A stretch of 64,000 nt of DNA from Candidatus Pseudomonas phytovorans. GTDB taxonomy: Bacteria > Pseudomonadota > Gammaproteobacteria > Pseudomonadales > Pseudomonadaceae. The position numbers and the translations under genes are program-made. This document shows, in pieces, positions 9,701 through 18,418 of this stretch; position 1 is the first letter of the stretch; each line of letters begins with the position of its first letter. The DNA is taken from the NCBI GenBank assembly GCA_029202525.1, contig CP119325.1, positions 2,020,001 to 2,084,000 on the forward strand, in the 5' to 3' direction. The notes beneath the pieces are model-generated. The model ran no database searches. It saw only the letters and a list, made by a program, of their open reading frames with translations, and was not told the DNA's origin.

Positions 9701-10186
9701 ATGAGCCTTGCACACCCCGCGCAAGCGCAACACGAGTTGGCTATCAGCCGGCTGATCGACGCACCACCAGCGAGAGTGTTTCGTGCCTGGACCGAGCCCC
9801 AGTGGCTGATGCAGTGGTGGGGGCCGCACGGCATGACCACCCCGGAGTGCGAGATGCAGTTGTGGACCGGCGGTGTCTTTCGCACCCTGATGCGGGCTCC
9901 GGACGGCAGCGAATACCCGACCCAGGGCGTATTTCTGGAAATTGCCGCGCCGCGCCGCCTGGTATTCACCGATGCCTTTGGCCCCGGTTGGGTACCGTCG
10001 GACAAGGCTTTTATGACCGCCGTGATCAGCTTTGACGACGAGCAGGGCAAAACCCGCTACACCGCCCGCGCCTGGCACTGGAATGCCGCTGACTGCCGCG
10101 CCCATGAAGAAATGGGCTTCTACCAAGGCTGGGGAGAAAGCCTGGACCGCCTGGTGGAGGTGGTGACCCAGCGGATGCCCGACTGA
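9701..10186 (+). CDS. SRPBCC/AHSA1-domain protein
   Basis: A 161-residue START-like protein. ISRLIDAPPARVFRAWTEPQ, then WWGPHGMTTPECEMQLWTGG and the terminal GFYQGWGESLDRLVE, follow the AHSA1 (Aha1 C-terminal) pattern of hydrophobic-cavity proteins. The TGA overlaps the ATG of the sigma factor gene by one base, so the two are translationally coupled. AHSA1 proteins often accompany YciI/ECF42 sets; the ligand is unknown. Confidence 0.92.
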   Translation: MSLAHPAQAQHELAISRLIDAPPARVFRAWTEPQWLMQWWGPHGMTTPECEMQLWTGGVFRTLMRAPDGSEYPTQGVFLEIAAPRRLVFTDAFGPGWVPSDKAFMTAVISFDDEQGKTRYTARAWHWNAADCRAHEEMGFYQGWGESLDRLVEVVTQRMPD

Positions 10187-11424
10187 TGACGGCACTGGCG
10201 CAAGTGCGCGCCGAAGTCGAGGCGGTGTACCGGCGGGAGTCGCGACGTATATTGGCGACGTTGATCCGCCTGCTGGGTGACTTCGACCTGGCCGAGGAGG
10301 CCATGCATGATGCCTTCTTCATCGCCGTCGAGCGCTGGCAGCGCGACGGCATCCCCGATAACCCACGGGCGTGGCTGGTTTCCACCGGGCGCTTCAAGGC
10401 CATCGATGCGCTGCGCCGACGCGCCCGTTTCGACCGTTCCCAGGCAGACCTGAGTATGCTGCTCGACAGCCAGGCACAGGACCCCAGCGAAGAAGAGCTG
10501 CTGGCGGATGACCGCTTGAGGCTGATTTTTACCTGCTGCCACCCGGCACTCTCGGCCGATGCCCAGGTGCCGCTAACGCTGCGCGAAGTCTGCGACCTGA
10601 CCACCGAGCAAATCGCTCGCGCCTTCCTGCAAAGCCCCGCCACCATCGCCCAGCGTATCGTCCGCGCCAAAGCCAAGATCCGCGATGCCGGCATCCCGTA
10701 CCAGGTACCGGAACTGAACGAACTGCCCGAGCGCCTGGAAAGTGTGTTGCGGGTGATCTATCTGGTGTTCAACGAAGGCTATTCGGCGTCATCGGGCGAG
10801 GCGCTGCTGCAGCAAGCGCTGAGCGATGAAGCCATCCGCCTGGCGCGGTTGCTGGTGCAGCTGCTGCCTGACCCGGAAGCGGTCGGCCTGCTGGCGCTGA
10901 TGCTGCTGCAGGCGTCCCGACAGCAAGCGCGCACCGATGCCCAAGGCAACCTTGTGGTGTTGGAACAGCAAGACCGCCGCCAGTGGGACCGGCAACGGAT
11001 TGACGAAGGCTGCGTGCTGGTGCGCCAGGCCCTGCAAAGCCGGGCGTTTGGAGCCTATACCGTGCAGGCGGCGATAGCCGCGGTGCACGCTGAAGCAGCA
11101 ACGGCTGAAGAAACGGACTGGGCGCAGATTGTCGGGCTGTATGACGTGTTGCAGCGGCATTGGCCGTCAGCGGTGGTGGAGCTGAACCGGGCGGTGGCGC
11201 TTGCGAAGCGGGACGGGCCGGAGGCTGGCTTGCGGGCCGTCGAGGGGATTCTGGCGCGCGGTGAACTGCTGGATTATCACTTGGCGCACGCGGCGCGGGG
11301 CGAGTTGCATTATCAGCTGGGGCAGGTGGAGGAGGCGCGTGCGGCCTGGCAACAGGCGTTGGCGCTGACCCGACAGGCGCCGGAGCGCAGGCATATCGAG
11401 CGGCGGTTACAGGTCACCGAATGA
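10186..11424 (+). CDS. ECF sigma factor, ECF42 type with TPR-like C-terminus
   Basis: A 412-residue alternative sigma factor. Region 2 is AVYRRESRRILATLIRLLGD..LAEEAMHDAFFIAVERW and region 4 is PLTLREVCDLTTEQIARAFL..TIAQRIVRAKAKIR. After about residue 180 there is a long helical extension ending in TPR-like repeats (HAARGELHYQLGQVEEARAA). This extension, plus linkage to a DGPF/YciI gene, defines group ECF42, which has no anti-sigma factor and is thought to be controlled through its own C-terminal domain. No anti-sigma gene is present here. It is last in the operon, before a REP pair. Confidence 0.93.
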   Translation: MTALAQVRAEVEAVYRRESRRILATLIRLLGDFDLAEEAMHDAFFIAVERWQRDGIPDNPRAWLVSTGRFKAIDALRRRARFDRSQADLSMLLDSQAQDPSEEELLADDRLRLIFTCCHPALSADAQVPLTLREVCDLTTEQIARAFLQSPATIAQRIVRAKAKIRDAGIPYQVPELNELPERLESVLRVIYLVFNEGYSASSGEALLQQALSDEAIRLARLLVQLLPDPEAVGLLALMLLQASRQQARTDAQGNLVVLEQQDRRQWDRQRIDEGCVLVRQALQSRAFGAYTVQAAIAAVHAEAATAEETDWAQIVGLYDVLQRHWPSAVVELNRAVALAKRDGPEAGLRAVEGILARGELLDYHLAHAARGELHYQLGQVEEARAAWQQALALTRQAPERRHIERRLQVTE

Positions 11425-11430
11425 TGTTTG

Positions 11431-11537
11431 CAGTGCCGGCCTCTTCGCGGGCACGCCCGCTCCCACAGGATTGCTTCAGGGCTGAATCCTGTGAGGTCCC
11501 TGTGGGAGCGGGCATGCCCGCGAAGAGGCCGGCACTG
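11431..11537. repeat. REP pair (BIME), type with gctgaatcct spacer
   Basis: Symmetric element cagtgccggcctcttcgcgg .. its complement, with a spacer containing ttcagggctgaatcctgtga. The spacer is nearly the same as that of the element at 20130-20225, so the two are copies of one composite unit. Confidence 0.88.
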
Positions 11538-11550
11538 GCTACATCAATCT

Positions 11551-12021
11551 TCAGCTAGCCACAAAATTCGGCGGCGACACCAGTTCGACGGTCTGCTGCT
11601 TGCGCGGCGCCAGGATCTCGGCTTCACCCTGAACGACCAGCTCATCGTTCTGGTTGTACACATTGGTGGCGATCCGCACCTTGAACTTGGGCAGCTTCTC
11701 GAGGATTTCCAGGCGCACGGTCAGGGTGTCGCCAATTTTTACCGGCTTCTGGAAGCTCATCTGCTGGCCCAGGTAAATGGTGCCTGGGCCTGGCAGGGTG
11801 CAGGCCACGGCTGCACTGATCAGCGCGCCGCTGAACATGCCATGGGCAATACGCTCGCGGAACATGCTCTTGGCGGCGAACTCGGCATCCAGGTGAACCG
11901 GGTTGTGGTCACCGGACATCGCAGCGAACAGCTGGATGTCGCGTTCTTCAACGGACTTCTTGTACTCGGCCGTCTGGCCAACTTCGAGGGCTTCGTAAGG
12001 CGTGTTGGTGACCTGGGACAT
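11551..12021 (-). CDS. phaJ1: (R)-specific enoyl-CoA hydratase, MaoC/PhaJ type
   Basis: A 156-residue single hot-dog-fold hydratase. The MaoC hydratase-2 motif is AAMSGDHNPVHLDAEFAAKS (about residues 33-52), with the Asp and His of GDHNPVH as catalytic pair, followed by RIAHGMFSGALISAAV. Such enzymes turn trans-enoyl-CoA from beta-oxidation into (R)-3-hydroxyacyl-CoA, a precursor of polyhydroxyalkanoates. AAGGAAG precedes the ATG at 12021. Order and length match the Pseudomonas phaJ1 locus beside the lipase and fadD genes; the exact paralogue number is from memory. Confidence 0.85.
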   Translation of the reverse strand: MSQVTNTPYEALEVGQTAEYKKSVEERDIQLFAAMSGDHNPVHLDAEFAAKSMFRERIAHGMFSGALISAAVACTLPGPGTIYLGQQMSFQKPVKIGDTLTVRLEILEKLPKFKVRIATNVYNQNDELVVQGEAEILAPRKQQTVELVSPPNFVAS

Positions 12022-12055
12022 CGGTGCTTCCTTAAGCGTCGGGCGAGGGCGGCTA

Positions 12056-13000
12056 TCATTCACTGCGCACAGGGCGGCCAAGGGCCAGCGCCTGTTCAAG
12101 CCAGCCGAGAATATCGGCGGTGACCTCGTCACGGTTGGTTTCGTTGAGTACTTCATGCCGCGCCTCAGGATAGACGCGCAGCTGTACATGTCTATTGCCG
12201 GTCGCGCGCAGGGCGTCGGCCAGATGGGTGAGACGCTTGCCGGCACTGACCGGATCACATTCACCGCCGATCACCAGCATGGGCAGGTTCGGATCGATCT
12301 GCGCGAGGTTACTCGGCTGGCTGATCTGCGCCAAGCCTTGCAGCAGGTCGAGCCACAGTTGGTTGCTGCAGCGAAAGCCGCACAAGGGGTCGTTGACGTA
12401 CAGGTCGACCTCGGTGGGGTCGCGGCTGAGCCAGTCGAACGCCGTGCGGTTGGGCTTGAAGGCTTTGTTGAATGACCCGAACGACAACCATTCGATCAGC
12501 GCACTCTTGCCCTGCGGCCCCTGGCGCCAGCTCTCCAGCCGGGCAATCAGCCGCGCCACGCGGTACAGCGCCGCCGGTTGGTAGTTGGAACCACTGAGAA
12601 TCGCCCCGTGCAGGCTGGCGCTGTGGTGCAGCAGGTAGGCCTGGGCGATATAGCTGCCCATGCTGTGGCCGAACAGAAACAGCGGTGTGCACGGGTACTG
12701 CTGGCCGATGTGCTGGGCCAGCAGACCGAGGTCGTTGACTACGGCATTCCAGCCATGATGGCGGGCGAACAGGCCGAGGCTGCCCCGTTCGGCGGTGCGG
12801 CCGTGGCCGCGCTGGTCGGCAGCGAACAGGGCAAAGCCGGCCTCGCTCAGTGCGTGCCCCAGGCGCTGGTAGCGCCCGGCATGCTCGGCCATGCCATGGG
12901 CCAGCAACACCACGGCTTTTACCGGTGTGGCCGGCAGCCATTGGTGCACGTGCAGGCTGCAGTGCTCGCTGGCGGGCAGCCAAAAGGCGTCGTGGGGCAT
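12056..13000 (-). CDS. alpha/beta hydrolase, monoacylglycerol-lipase/lysophospholipase type
   Basis: A 314-residue cytoplasmic hydrolase. It has the oxyanion-hole region VVLLAHGMAEHAGRYQRLGH, DQRGHGRTAERGSLG, and the nucleophile elbow FLFGHSMGSYIAQAYLL with Ser near residue 115. The catalytic Asp is probably in GGECDPVSAGK and the His in YPEARHEVLNE. This is the PldB/monoglyceride lipase pattern (Hydrolase_4). It lies 34 bases upstream of the MaoC gene and divergent from fadD2, consistent with release of fatty acids for activation. AGGA precedes the ATG. Confidence 0.93.
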   Translation of the reverse strand: MPHDAFWLPASEHCSLHVHQWLPATPVKAVVLLAHGMAEHAGRYQRLGHALSEAGFALFAADQRGHGRTAERGSLGLFARHHGWNAVVNDLGLLAQHIGQQYPCTPLFLFGHSMGSYIAQAYLLHHSASLHGAILSGSNYQPAALYRVARLIARLESWRQGPQGKSALIEWLSFGSFNKAFKPNRTAFDWLSRDPTEVDLYVNDPLCGFRCSNQLWLDLLQGLAQISQPSNLAQIDPNLPMLVIGGECDPVSAGKRLTHLADALRATGNRHVQLRVYPEARHEVLNETNRDEVTADILGWLEQALALGRPVRSE

Positions 13001-13218
13001 GGCGGGTCCTTGTGCGCACAGTTACCCGAACAGTGTATGCACAACCGGGCGGATTGCAGGAAGGGCACAAATAAGATTCACAATGTTAATGGCGGCACTT
13101 GGCGTATATGCCGCCTCGGGCTTACCTGCTAACGTCGGATCAACGCCTTTTTGCCAGCAGGCGATCAGGTAAAGGACTAAAGGACGCAGTGCAGGTCCAG
13201 GCAGAGGAACAATAATAA

Positions 13219-14904
13219 ATGCAAGCCGACTTCTGGAATGACAAGCGCCCGGCGGGCGTGCCTTCCATCATCGACATCAATGCCTACGCCTCGGTCGTCG
13301 AGGTGTTCGAGCGCTCCTGCAAGCGCTTTGCCGACCGCCCGGCGTTCAGCAACCTTGGCGTAACCCTCACTTACGCAGAGCTGGAGCGCCACTCGGCAGC
13401 CTTCGCTGCCTGGTTACAGCAGCACACCGACCTCAAACCCGGCGACCGCATCGCCGTGCAGATGCCCAACGTGCTGCAATACCCGATCGCCGTGTTCGGT
13501 GCCATGCGTGCCGGCCTGATCGTGGTCAACACCAACCCGCTGTACACCGAGCGGGAAATGCGCCATCAGTTCAAGGACAGTGGCGCACGTGCGCTGGTGT
13601 ACCTGAACATGTTCGGCAAGCGTGTACAGGAGGTGCTGCCCGATACCGGCATCGAGTACCTGATCGAGGCGAAGATGGGCGACCTGTTGCCCGCCGCCAA
13701 GGGCTGGCTGATCAACACGGTGGTCGACAAGCTCAAGAAGATGGTGCCGGCTTATCAGCTGCCCCAGGCGATATCGTTCAAGCAGGTGCTGCGCCAGGGC
13801 CGCGAGCAGTCGCCCAAGCCGGTGCCGTTGAGCCTGGACGACATTGCCGTGCTGCAGTACACCGGCGGTACCACCGGCCTGGCCAAGGGCGCCATGCTCA
13901 CCCATGGCAACCTGGTCGCCAACATGTTGCAGGTGCTGGCCTGTTTTTCGCAGCATGGCCCCGACGGGCAGAAGCTGCTCAAGGACGGCCAGGAGGTGAT
14001 GATCGCGCCCCTGCCGCTGTACCACATCTATGCCTTTACCGCGAACTGCATGTGCATGATGGTCACCGGCAACCACAACGTCCTGATCACCAACCCACGG
14101 GACATCTCCGGTTTCATCAAGGAGCTGGGCAAGTGGCGTTTCTCCGCGCTACTGGGGCTGAACACCCTGTTTGTTGCGTTGATGGACCATCCGGGTTTCC
14201 GCCAACTGGATTTCTCGGCCCTGAAGGTGACCAACTCGGGTGGCACGGCGCTGGTCAAGGCCACCGCCGAACGCTGGGAAGCCCTTACCGGGTGCCGCAT
14301 TGTCGAAGGCTATGGCTTGACTGAAACCTCGCCGGTGGCCAGCACCAATCCCTATGGCCATCTGGCGCGCCTGGGTACGGTGGGCATCCCGGTGGCGGGT
14401 ACCGCATTCAAGGTGATCGACGATGACGGCAACGAATTGCCGTTGGGCGAGCGGGGCGAGCTGTGCATCAAGGGGCCGCAGGTGATGAAGGGTTACTGGC
14501 AGCAGCCCGAGGCCACGACCCAGGCCCTGGATGCAGACGGTTGGTTCAAGACCGGTGATATCGCCATCATCGACCCGGACGGCTTCACCCGGATCGTCGA
14601 TCGCAAGAAGGACATGATCATCGTCTCGGGTTTCAATGTGTACCCCAACGAGATCGAGGACGTGGTGATGGGCCACCCCAAGGTCGCCAACTGTGCAGCC
14701 ATCGGCGTGCCGGACGAGCGCTCCGGCGAGGCGGTGAAGCTGTTTGTGGTGCCGCGCGACGGGCTGAGTGTTGAAGAACTCAAGGCTTACTGCAAGGCCA
14801 ACTTCACCGGCTACAAGGTGCCCAAGCACATCGTGCTGCGCGAGTCGTTGCCGATGACGCCGGTGGGCAAGATCCTGCGGCGGGAGCTGCGTGATATAGC
14901 CTGA
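13219..14904 (+). CDS. fadD2: long-chain fatty acid CoA ligase FadD2
   Basis: A 561-residue acyl-CoA synthetase that activates fatty acids with ATP and CoA. The AMP-binding loop YTGGTTGLAKGAMLTH is near residue 214, the GYGLTETSPV motif near 366, and the C-terminal hinge and catalytic Lys region DRKKDMIIVSGFNVYPNEIE and PVGKILRRELRD are intact. GAGGAAC precedes the ATG. It is the upstream member of a tandem pair with fadD1, the usual Pseudomonas order next to the MaoC and lipase genes. About two thirds of residues match fadD1 by eye, so the pair looks like an old duplication. Confidence 0.95.
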   Translation: MQADFWNDKRPAGVPSIIDINAYASVVEVFERSCKRFADRPAFSNLGVTLTYAELERHSAAFAAWLQQHTDLKPGDRIAVQMPNVLQYPIAVFGAMRAGLIVVNTNPLYTEREMRHQFKDSGARALVYLNMFGKRVQEVLPDTGIEYLIEAKMGDLLPAAKGWLINTVVDKLKKMVPAYQLPQAISFKQVLRQGREQSPKPVPLSLDDIAVLQYTGGTTGLAKGAMLTHGNLVANMLQVLACFSQHGPDGQKLLKDGQEVMIAPLPLYHIYAFTANCMCMMVTGNHNVLITNPRDISGFIKELGKWRFSALLGLNTLFVALMDHPGFRQLDFSALKVTNSGGTALVKATAERWEALTGCRIVEGYGLTETSPVASTNPYGHLARLGTVGIPVAGTAFKVIDDDGNELPLGERGELCIKGPQVMKGYWQQPEATTQALDADGWFKTGDIAIIDPDGFTRIVDRKKDMIIVSGFNVYPNEIEDVVMGHPKVANCAAIGVPDERSGEAVKLFVVPRDGLSVEELKAYCKANFTGYKVPKHIVLRESLPMTPVGKILRRELRDIA

Positions 14905-14915
14905 TACCGGATTGG

Positions 14916-15001
14916 TTTCTTCGCGGGTGAACCCGCTCCCACAGGATCACCACAACATCGGACATTGTGGTGATCCTGTCGGAGCGGGTTCACCCGCGAA
15001 T
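14916..15001. repeat. REP pair forming a long near-perfect hairpin between fadD2 and fadD1
   Basis: cgcgggtgaacccgctccca and its complement flank an inner inverted repeat, ggatcaccacaa/ttgtggtgatcc, around a 9-base loop. The full stem is about 37 bp with roughly one mismatch, longer than the other REP pairs here because the spacer itself is palindromic. It lies in the 357-base gap before fadD1. Confidence 0.85.
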
Positions 15002-15172
15002 GCCTCTGAACCGGTCTGGCAGGCCAATTACAGCCCAATCTGCGACATTTTGGATAATTACTCTAAAAATGACTTGTATTGTTCATTGAGTCATTTTTGT
15101 GACCGCCAAGCCTGTTCTGGCCTCTAGGCGACCCCATTCAAAGCTGTTACGCTCGGCCCGCATTCAGATGAT

Positions 15173-15191
15173 CCGGTTTGCAACGAACCGG
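15173..15191. promoter_or_regulatory. possible operator upstream of fadD1
   Basis: The palindrome CCGGTTTGCAACGAACCGG (6-bp arms, 7-base spacer) lies 70 bases before the fadD1 start. Fatty-acid genes of pseudomonads are often controlled by PsrA-type TetR repressors that bind short palindromes, but this one does not match the PsrA site I remember, so the regulator is unknown. Confidence 0.35.
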
Positions 15192-15261
15192 CATCGCATA
15201 TCAATAATAAGCGCATCGACGCGCCAATCGAACTTCGCTGTTGCTGAAGGAGTGGGCTTCC

Positions 15262-16959
15262 ATGATCGAAAATTTTTGGAAGGATAAGTACCCAGCCGGG
15301 GTCACGGCGGAAATCAATCCTGACGAATTCCCCAATATCCAGGCGGTACTCAAGCAATCCTGCCAACGCTTTGCCGACAAACCGGCCTTTAGCAACCTGG
15401 GCAAGACTATCACTTATGGCGAGCTGTATGCGCTGTCCGGGGCATTTGCCGCCTGGCTGCAGCAGCATACCGACCTCAAGCCCGGTGACCGCATTGCCGT
15501 GCAATTGCCCAACGTCATGCAATACCCGGTCGCGGTTTTCGGTGCCATGCGTGCCGGGCTGATTGTGGTCAACACCAACCCGCTGTACACCGTGCGGGAG
15601 ATGGAACACCAGTTCAACGACTCCGGGGCCAAGGCCCTGGTGTGCCTGGCCAACATGGCCCACCTGGCCGAGAAGGTGGTGCCCAAGACCCAGGTCAAGC
15701 ACGTTATCGTCACCGAAGTGGCCGACCTGCTGCCGCCGCTCAAGCGCCTGCTGATCAACAGTGTGATCAAGTATGTGAAAAAGATGGTGCCGGCCTACAA
15801 CCTGCCGCGCGCCGTGCGCTTCAATGACGCCCTGGCCCTGGGCAAGGGCCAGCCGGTGACCGAGGCCAACCCGCAGGCCAACGACGTGGCCGTGCTGCAG
15901 TACACCGGCGGCACCACCGGCGTGGCCAAAGGCGCGATGCTGACCCACCGCAACCTGGTGGCCAACATGCTGCAGTGCCGGGCGCTGATGGGCTCGAACC
16001 TGCACGAAGGCTGCGAAATCCTGATTACTCCGCTGCCGCTGTACCACATCTATGCCTTTACCTTCCATTGCATGGCCATGATGCTGATCGGCAACCACAA
16101 CGTACTGATCAGCAACCCCCGTGACCTGCCGGCCATGGTCAAGGAACTGGGCAAGTGGAAGTTCAGCGGCTTCGTCGGCCTCAATACCCTGTTTGTTGCC
16201 CTGTGCAACAACGAGGCGTTCCGTGCCCTGGACTTCTCGGCGCTGAAAATCACCCTGTCGGGCGGCATGGCCCTGCAACTGAGCGTGGCCGAGCGCTGGA
16301 AGGCCGTTACCGGCTGCGCCATCTGCGAAGGCTATGGCATGACCGAGACCAGTCCTGTGGCGGCGGTCAACCCGGCAGAAGCGAACCAGGTGGGCACCAT
16401 CGGCATTCCGGTGCCATCGACCCTGTGCAAGATCATCGATGATGCCGGCAACGAGCTACCGCTTGGCGAAGTGGGCGAGCTGTGCGTCAAGGGCCCGCAA
16501 GTGATGAAGGGCTACTGGCAGCGCGAAGACGCCACCGCCGAGATCCTCGACAGCGAAGGCTGGCTGAAGACCGGCGATATCGCGCTGATCCAGGCGGACG
16601 GTTACATGCGCATTGTCGACCGCAAGAAGGACATGATCCTGGTCTCGGGCTTCAACGTGTACCCCAACGAGCTGGAAGACGTGCTGGCGGCCTTGCCGGG
16701 CGTGTTGCAGTGCGCGGCCATCGGCGTACCGGACGAGAAGTCGGGTGAAGTGATCAAGGTGTTCATCGTGGTCAAGCCCGGCATGACCGTGACCAAAGAG
16801 CAGGTGATGGAGCACATGCGTGCCAACGTTACCGGCTACAAGGTCCCGCGCCTGATCGAGTTCCGTGACGTGCTGCCGACCACCAATGTGGGCAAGATCC
16901 TGCGTCGCGAACTGCGTGATGAAGAGCTGAAAAAGCAGGGCCTGAAGAAGATCGCCTGA
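15262..16959 (+). CDS. fadD1: long-chain fatty acid CoA ligase FadD1
   Basis: A 565-residue paralogue of the preceding ligase with the same motifs: YTGGTTGVAKGAMLTH, GYGMTETSPVAAV, DRKKDMILVSGFNVYPNELE and NVGKILRRELRD. The start MIENFWKDKYPAG at 15262 follows GAAGGAG at a normal distance. The 357-base gap after fadD2, with its strong hairpin and a palindrome, suggests it has its own promoter and regulation. In P. aeruginosa the two paralogues differ in chain-length use; I assign the numbers by order only. Confidence 0.95.
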   Translation: MIENFWKDKYPAGVTAEINPDEFPNIQAVLKQSCQRFADKPAFSNLGKTITYGELYALSGAFAAWLQQHTDLKPGDRIAVQLPNVMQYPVAVFGAMRAGLIVVNTNPLYTVREMEHQFNDSGAKALVCLANMAHLAEKVVPKTQVKHVIVTEVADLLPPLKRLLINSVIKYVKKMVPAYNLPRAVRFNDALALGKGQPVTEANPQANDVAVLQYTGGTTGVAKGAMLTHRNLVANMLQCRALMGSNLHEGCEILITPLPLYHIYAFTFHCMAMMLIGNHNVLISNPRDLPAMVKELGKWKFSGFVGLNTLFVALCNNEAFRALDFSALKITLSGGMALQLSVAERWKAVTGCAICEGYGMTETSPVAAVNPAEANQVGTIGIPVPSTLCKIIDDAGNELPLGEVGELCVKGPQVMKGYWQREDATAEILDSEGWLKTGDIALIQADGYMRIVDRKKDMILVSGFNVYPNELEDVLAALPGVLQCAAIGVPDEKSGEVIKVFIVVKPGMTVTKEQVMEHMRANVTGYKVPRLIEFRDVLPTTNVGKILRRELRDEELKKQGLKKIA

Positions 16960-16982
16960 CCTTCTGAATCTCGGCTGGCTTT

Positions 16983-17082
16983 ACTGGCCTCTTCGCGGGT
17001 AAACCCGCTCCCACAGGTTCTGTGCAACTCTCAAAGGTTGTGCAAATCCTGTGGGAGCGGGTTTACCCGCGAAAAGGCCAGT
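16983..17082. repeat. REP pair (BIME)
   Basis: actggcctcttcgcgggtaa .. its complement, with a spacer holding a smaller inverted repeat (ttgtgca region). It separates the convergent fadD1 and oxidoreductase genes. Confidence 0.85.
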
Positions 17083-17086
17083 GAAA

Positions 17087-18394
17087 TCAGCGCAGTTTCT
17101 CAAGCATCTGGTAATACCACATCCCCGCCGCCAGCAGCGGGTTCCCCAGCAAGTCGCCCATCGGCACCCGCACATGCTTGCACTGGGCAAAGGTGTCGAA
17201 CTTCTCCAGCGTCCCGGTCAGCGCCTCGGCCATGATCTCGCCCATGATGTGGCTGGTGGCAATGCCGTGCCCCGAATAACCCTGGCAGTACCAGACGTTG
17301 TCCGACAGCTTGCCCAGCTGCGGAATGCGGTTGACCACGATGCCCATGGCGCAGCTCCACTGGAACTCGATCGGCACGCCTTTCAATGCCGGGAAGGTGC
17401 GTTCGATGCACGGGCGCAGCTCACTTTCGATATCCCGTGAGTCACGGCCGGAATAGTTGGCGCCGCCGCCGAACAGCAGGCGCTTGTCGGCAGTGAGGCG
17501 GTAATAGTCGAGCACGAACCGGCAGTCGTATACCGCCAGGTCCTGCGGGTTGATCTGCTCGGCCAGGTCACCCAGCGGCGCGGTGGTGACAATGCCACCC
17601 ATGGCCGGGAAGATCTTGCCCTTGAGCTGGCGTTTTTCCAGTTTGTGATACACATCGCCGGCCAGCATCACCTGGCGTGCCTCGACCCGGCCGTGGGCAG
17701 TGACCACTGCCGGGCGTGGGCCGTGGACGATGTCCAGCACCTCGGAGTTCTCGAAAATCAGTGCGCCCAGGCTATGGGCAGCGCGGGCCTCACCCAGGCA
17801 CAGGTTGAGCGGGTGCAGGTGCAGGTTGCGCAGGTTCTTCAACGCGCCTAGATACAGCGGGCTTTGCAGGTGCTCGGCCACTGCAGCGCGGTCGAGCAAC
17901 TGCACCTGCTCGCCCATGCCCCGGCGGCGGGCCTCGGCCTCGAATGCGCGCAGCTCGTTCATGTGCGAGGGTTTCATTGCCGCATGCAGGTGGCCGTGCT
18001 TGAGGTCACAGTCGATGCCATAGCGCGCCACGCGCTGTTCGATCACCTGGTGCCCGCGCCAGCGCAGGTGCCAGATGAAGTCGTCGACCTCGGCGCCCAG
18101 GTGGTTGCGCATCTGCGTGCGCATGGCCTCGTCGCCCGACAGGCTGCCGGTGACCTGGCCACCATTACGGCCGCTGGCGCCCCAGCCGATGCGGTTGGTT
18201 TCGACGATGGCGACCTTCAGGCCGCGTTCGGCCAGTTCCACTGCCGTGGCCACGCCGGTGAAGCCCCCGCCGATGATCGCCACATCCACCTGCACCGTGC
18301 CTCTGAGCTGCGGGTACTCGGTGTGGTCGTTGAGGGTGGCGCTGTAGTAGGACGGCGCACGCTGCGCCGGGCCTTTGTTCAATGCTGCGTTCAT
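17087..18394 (-). CDS. puuB: FAD-dependent oxidoreductase, gamma-glutamylputrescine oxidase type
   Basis: A 435-residue DAO-family flavoenzyme. The dinucleotide-binding motif VDVAIIGGGFTGVATAVELA is near residue 38 and the flavin-site GWGASGRNGGQVTG near 71; GYSGHGIATSHIMGE near the C-terminus is typical of PuuB/OrdL enzymes that oxidise gamma-glutamylated polyamines. It lies 24 bases after a PuuA-like synthetase gene, which supports polyamine catabolism through gamma-glutamyl intermediates. AAGGAAC precedes the ATG. The exact amine substrate is not readable; pseudomonads have several PuuB paralogues. Confidence 0.85.
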   Translation of the reverse strand: MNAALNKGPAQRAPSYYSATLNDHTEYPQLRGTVQVDVAIIGGGFTGVATAVELAERGLKVAIVETNRIGWGASGRNGGQVTGSLSGDEAMRTQMRNHLGAEVDDFIWHLRWRGHQVIEQRVARYGIDCDLKHGHLHAAMKPSHMNELRAFEAEARRRGMGEQVQLLDRAAVAEHLQSPLYLGALKNLRNLHLHPLNLCLGEARAAHSLGALIFENSEVLDIVHGPRPAVVTAHGRVEARQVMLAGDVYHKLEKRQLKGKIFPAMGGIVTTAPLGDLAEQINPQDLAVYDCRFVLDYYRLTADKRLLFGGGANYSGRDSRDIESELRPCIERTFPALKGVPIEFQWSCAMGIVVNRIPQLGKLSDNVWYCQGYSGHGIATSHIMGEIMAEALTGTLEKFDTFAQCKHVRVPMGDLLGNPLLAAGMWYYQMLEKLR

Positions 18395-18418
18395 GGGTGT
18401 TCCTTGTTATGTAGGGGC

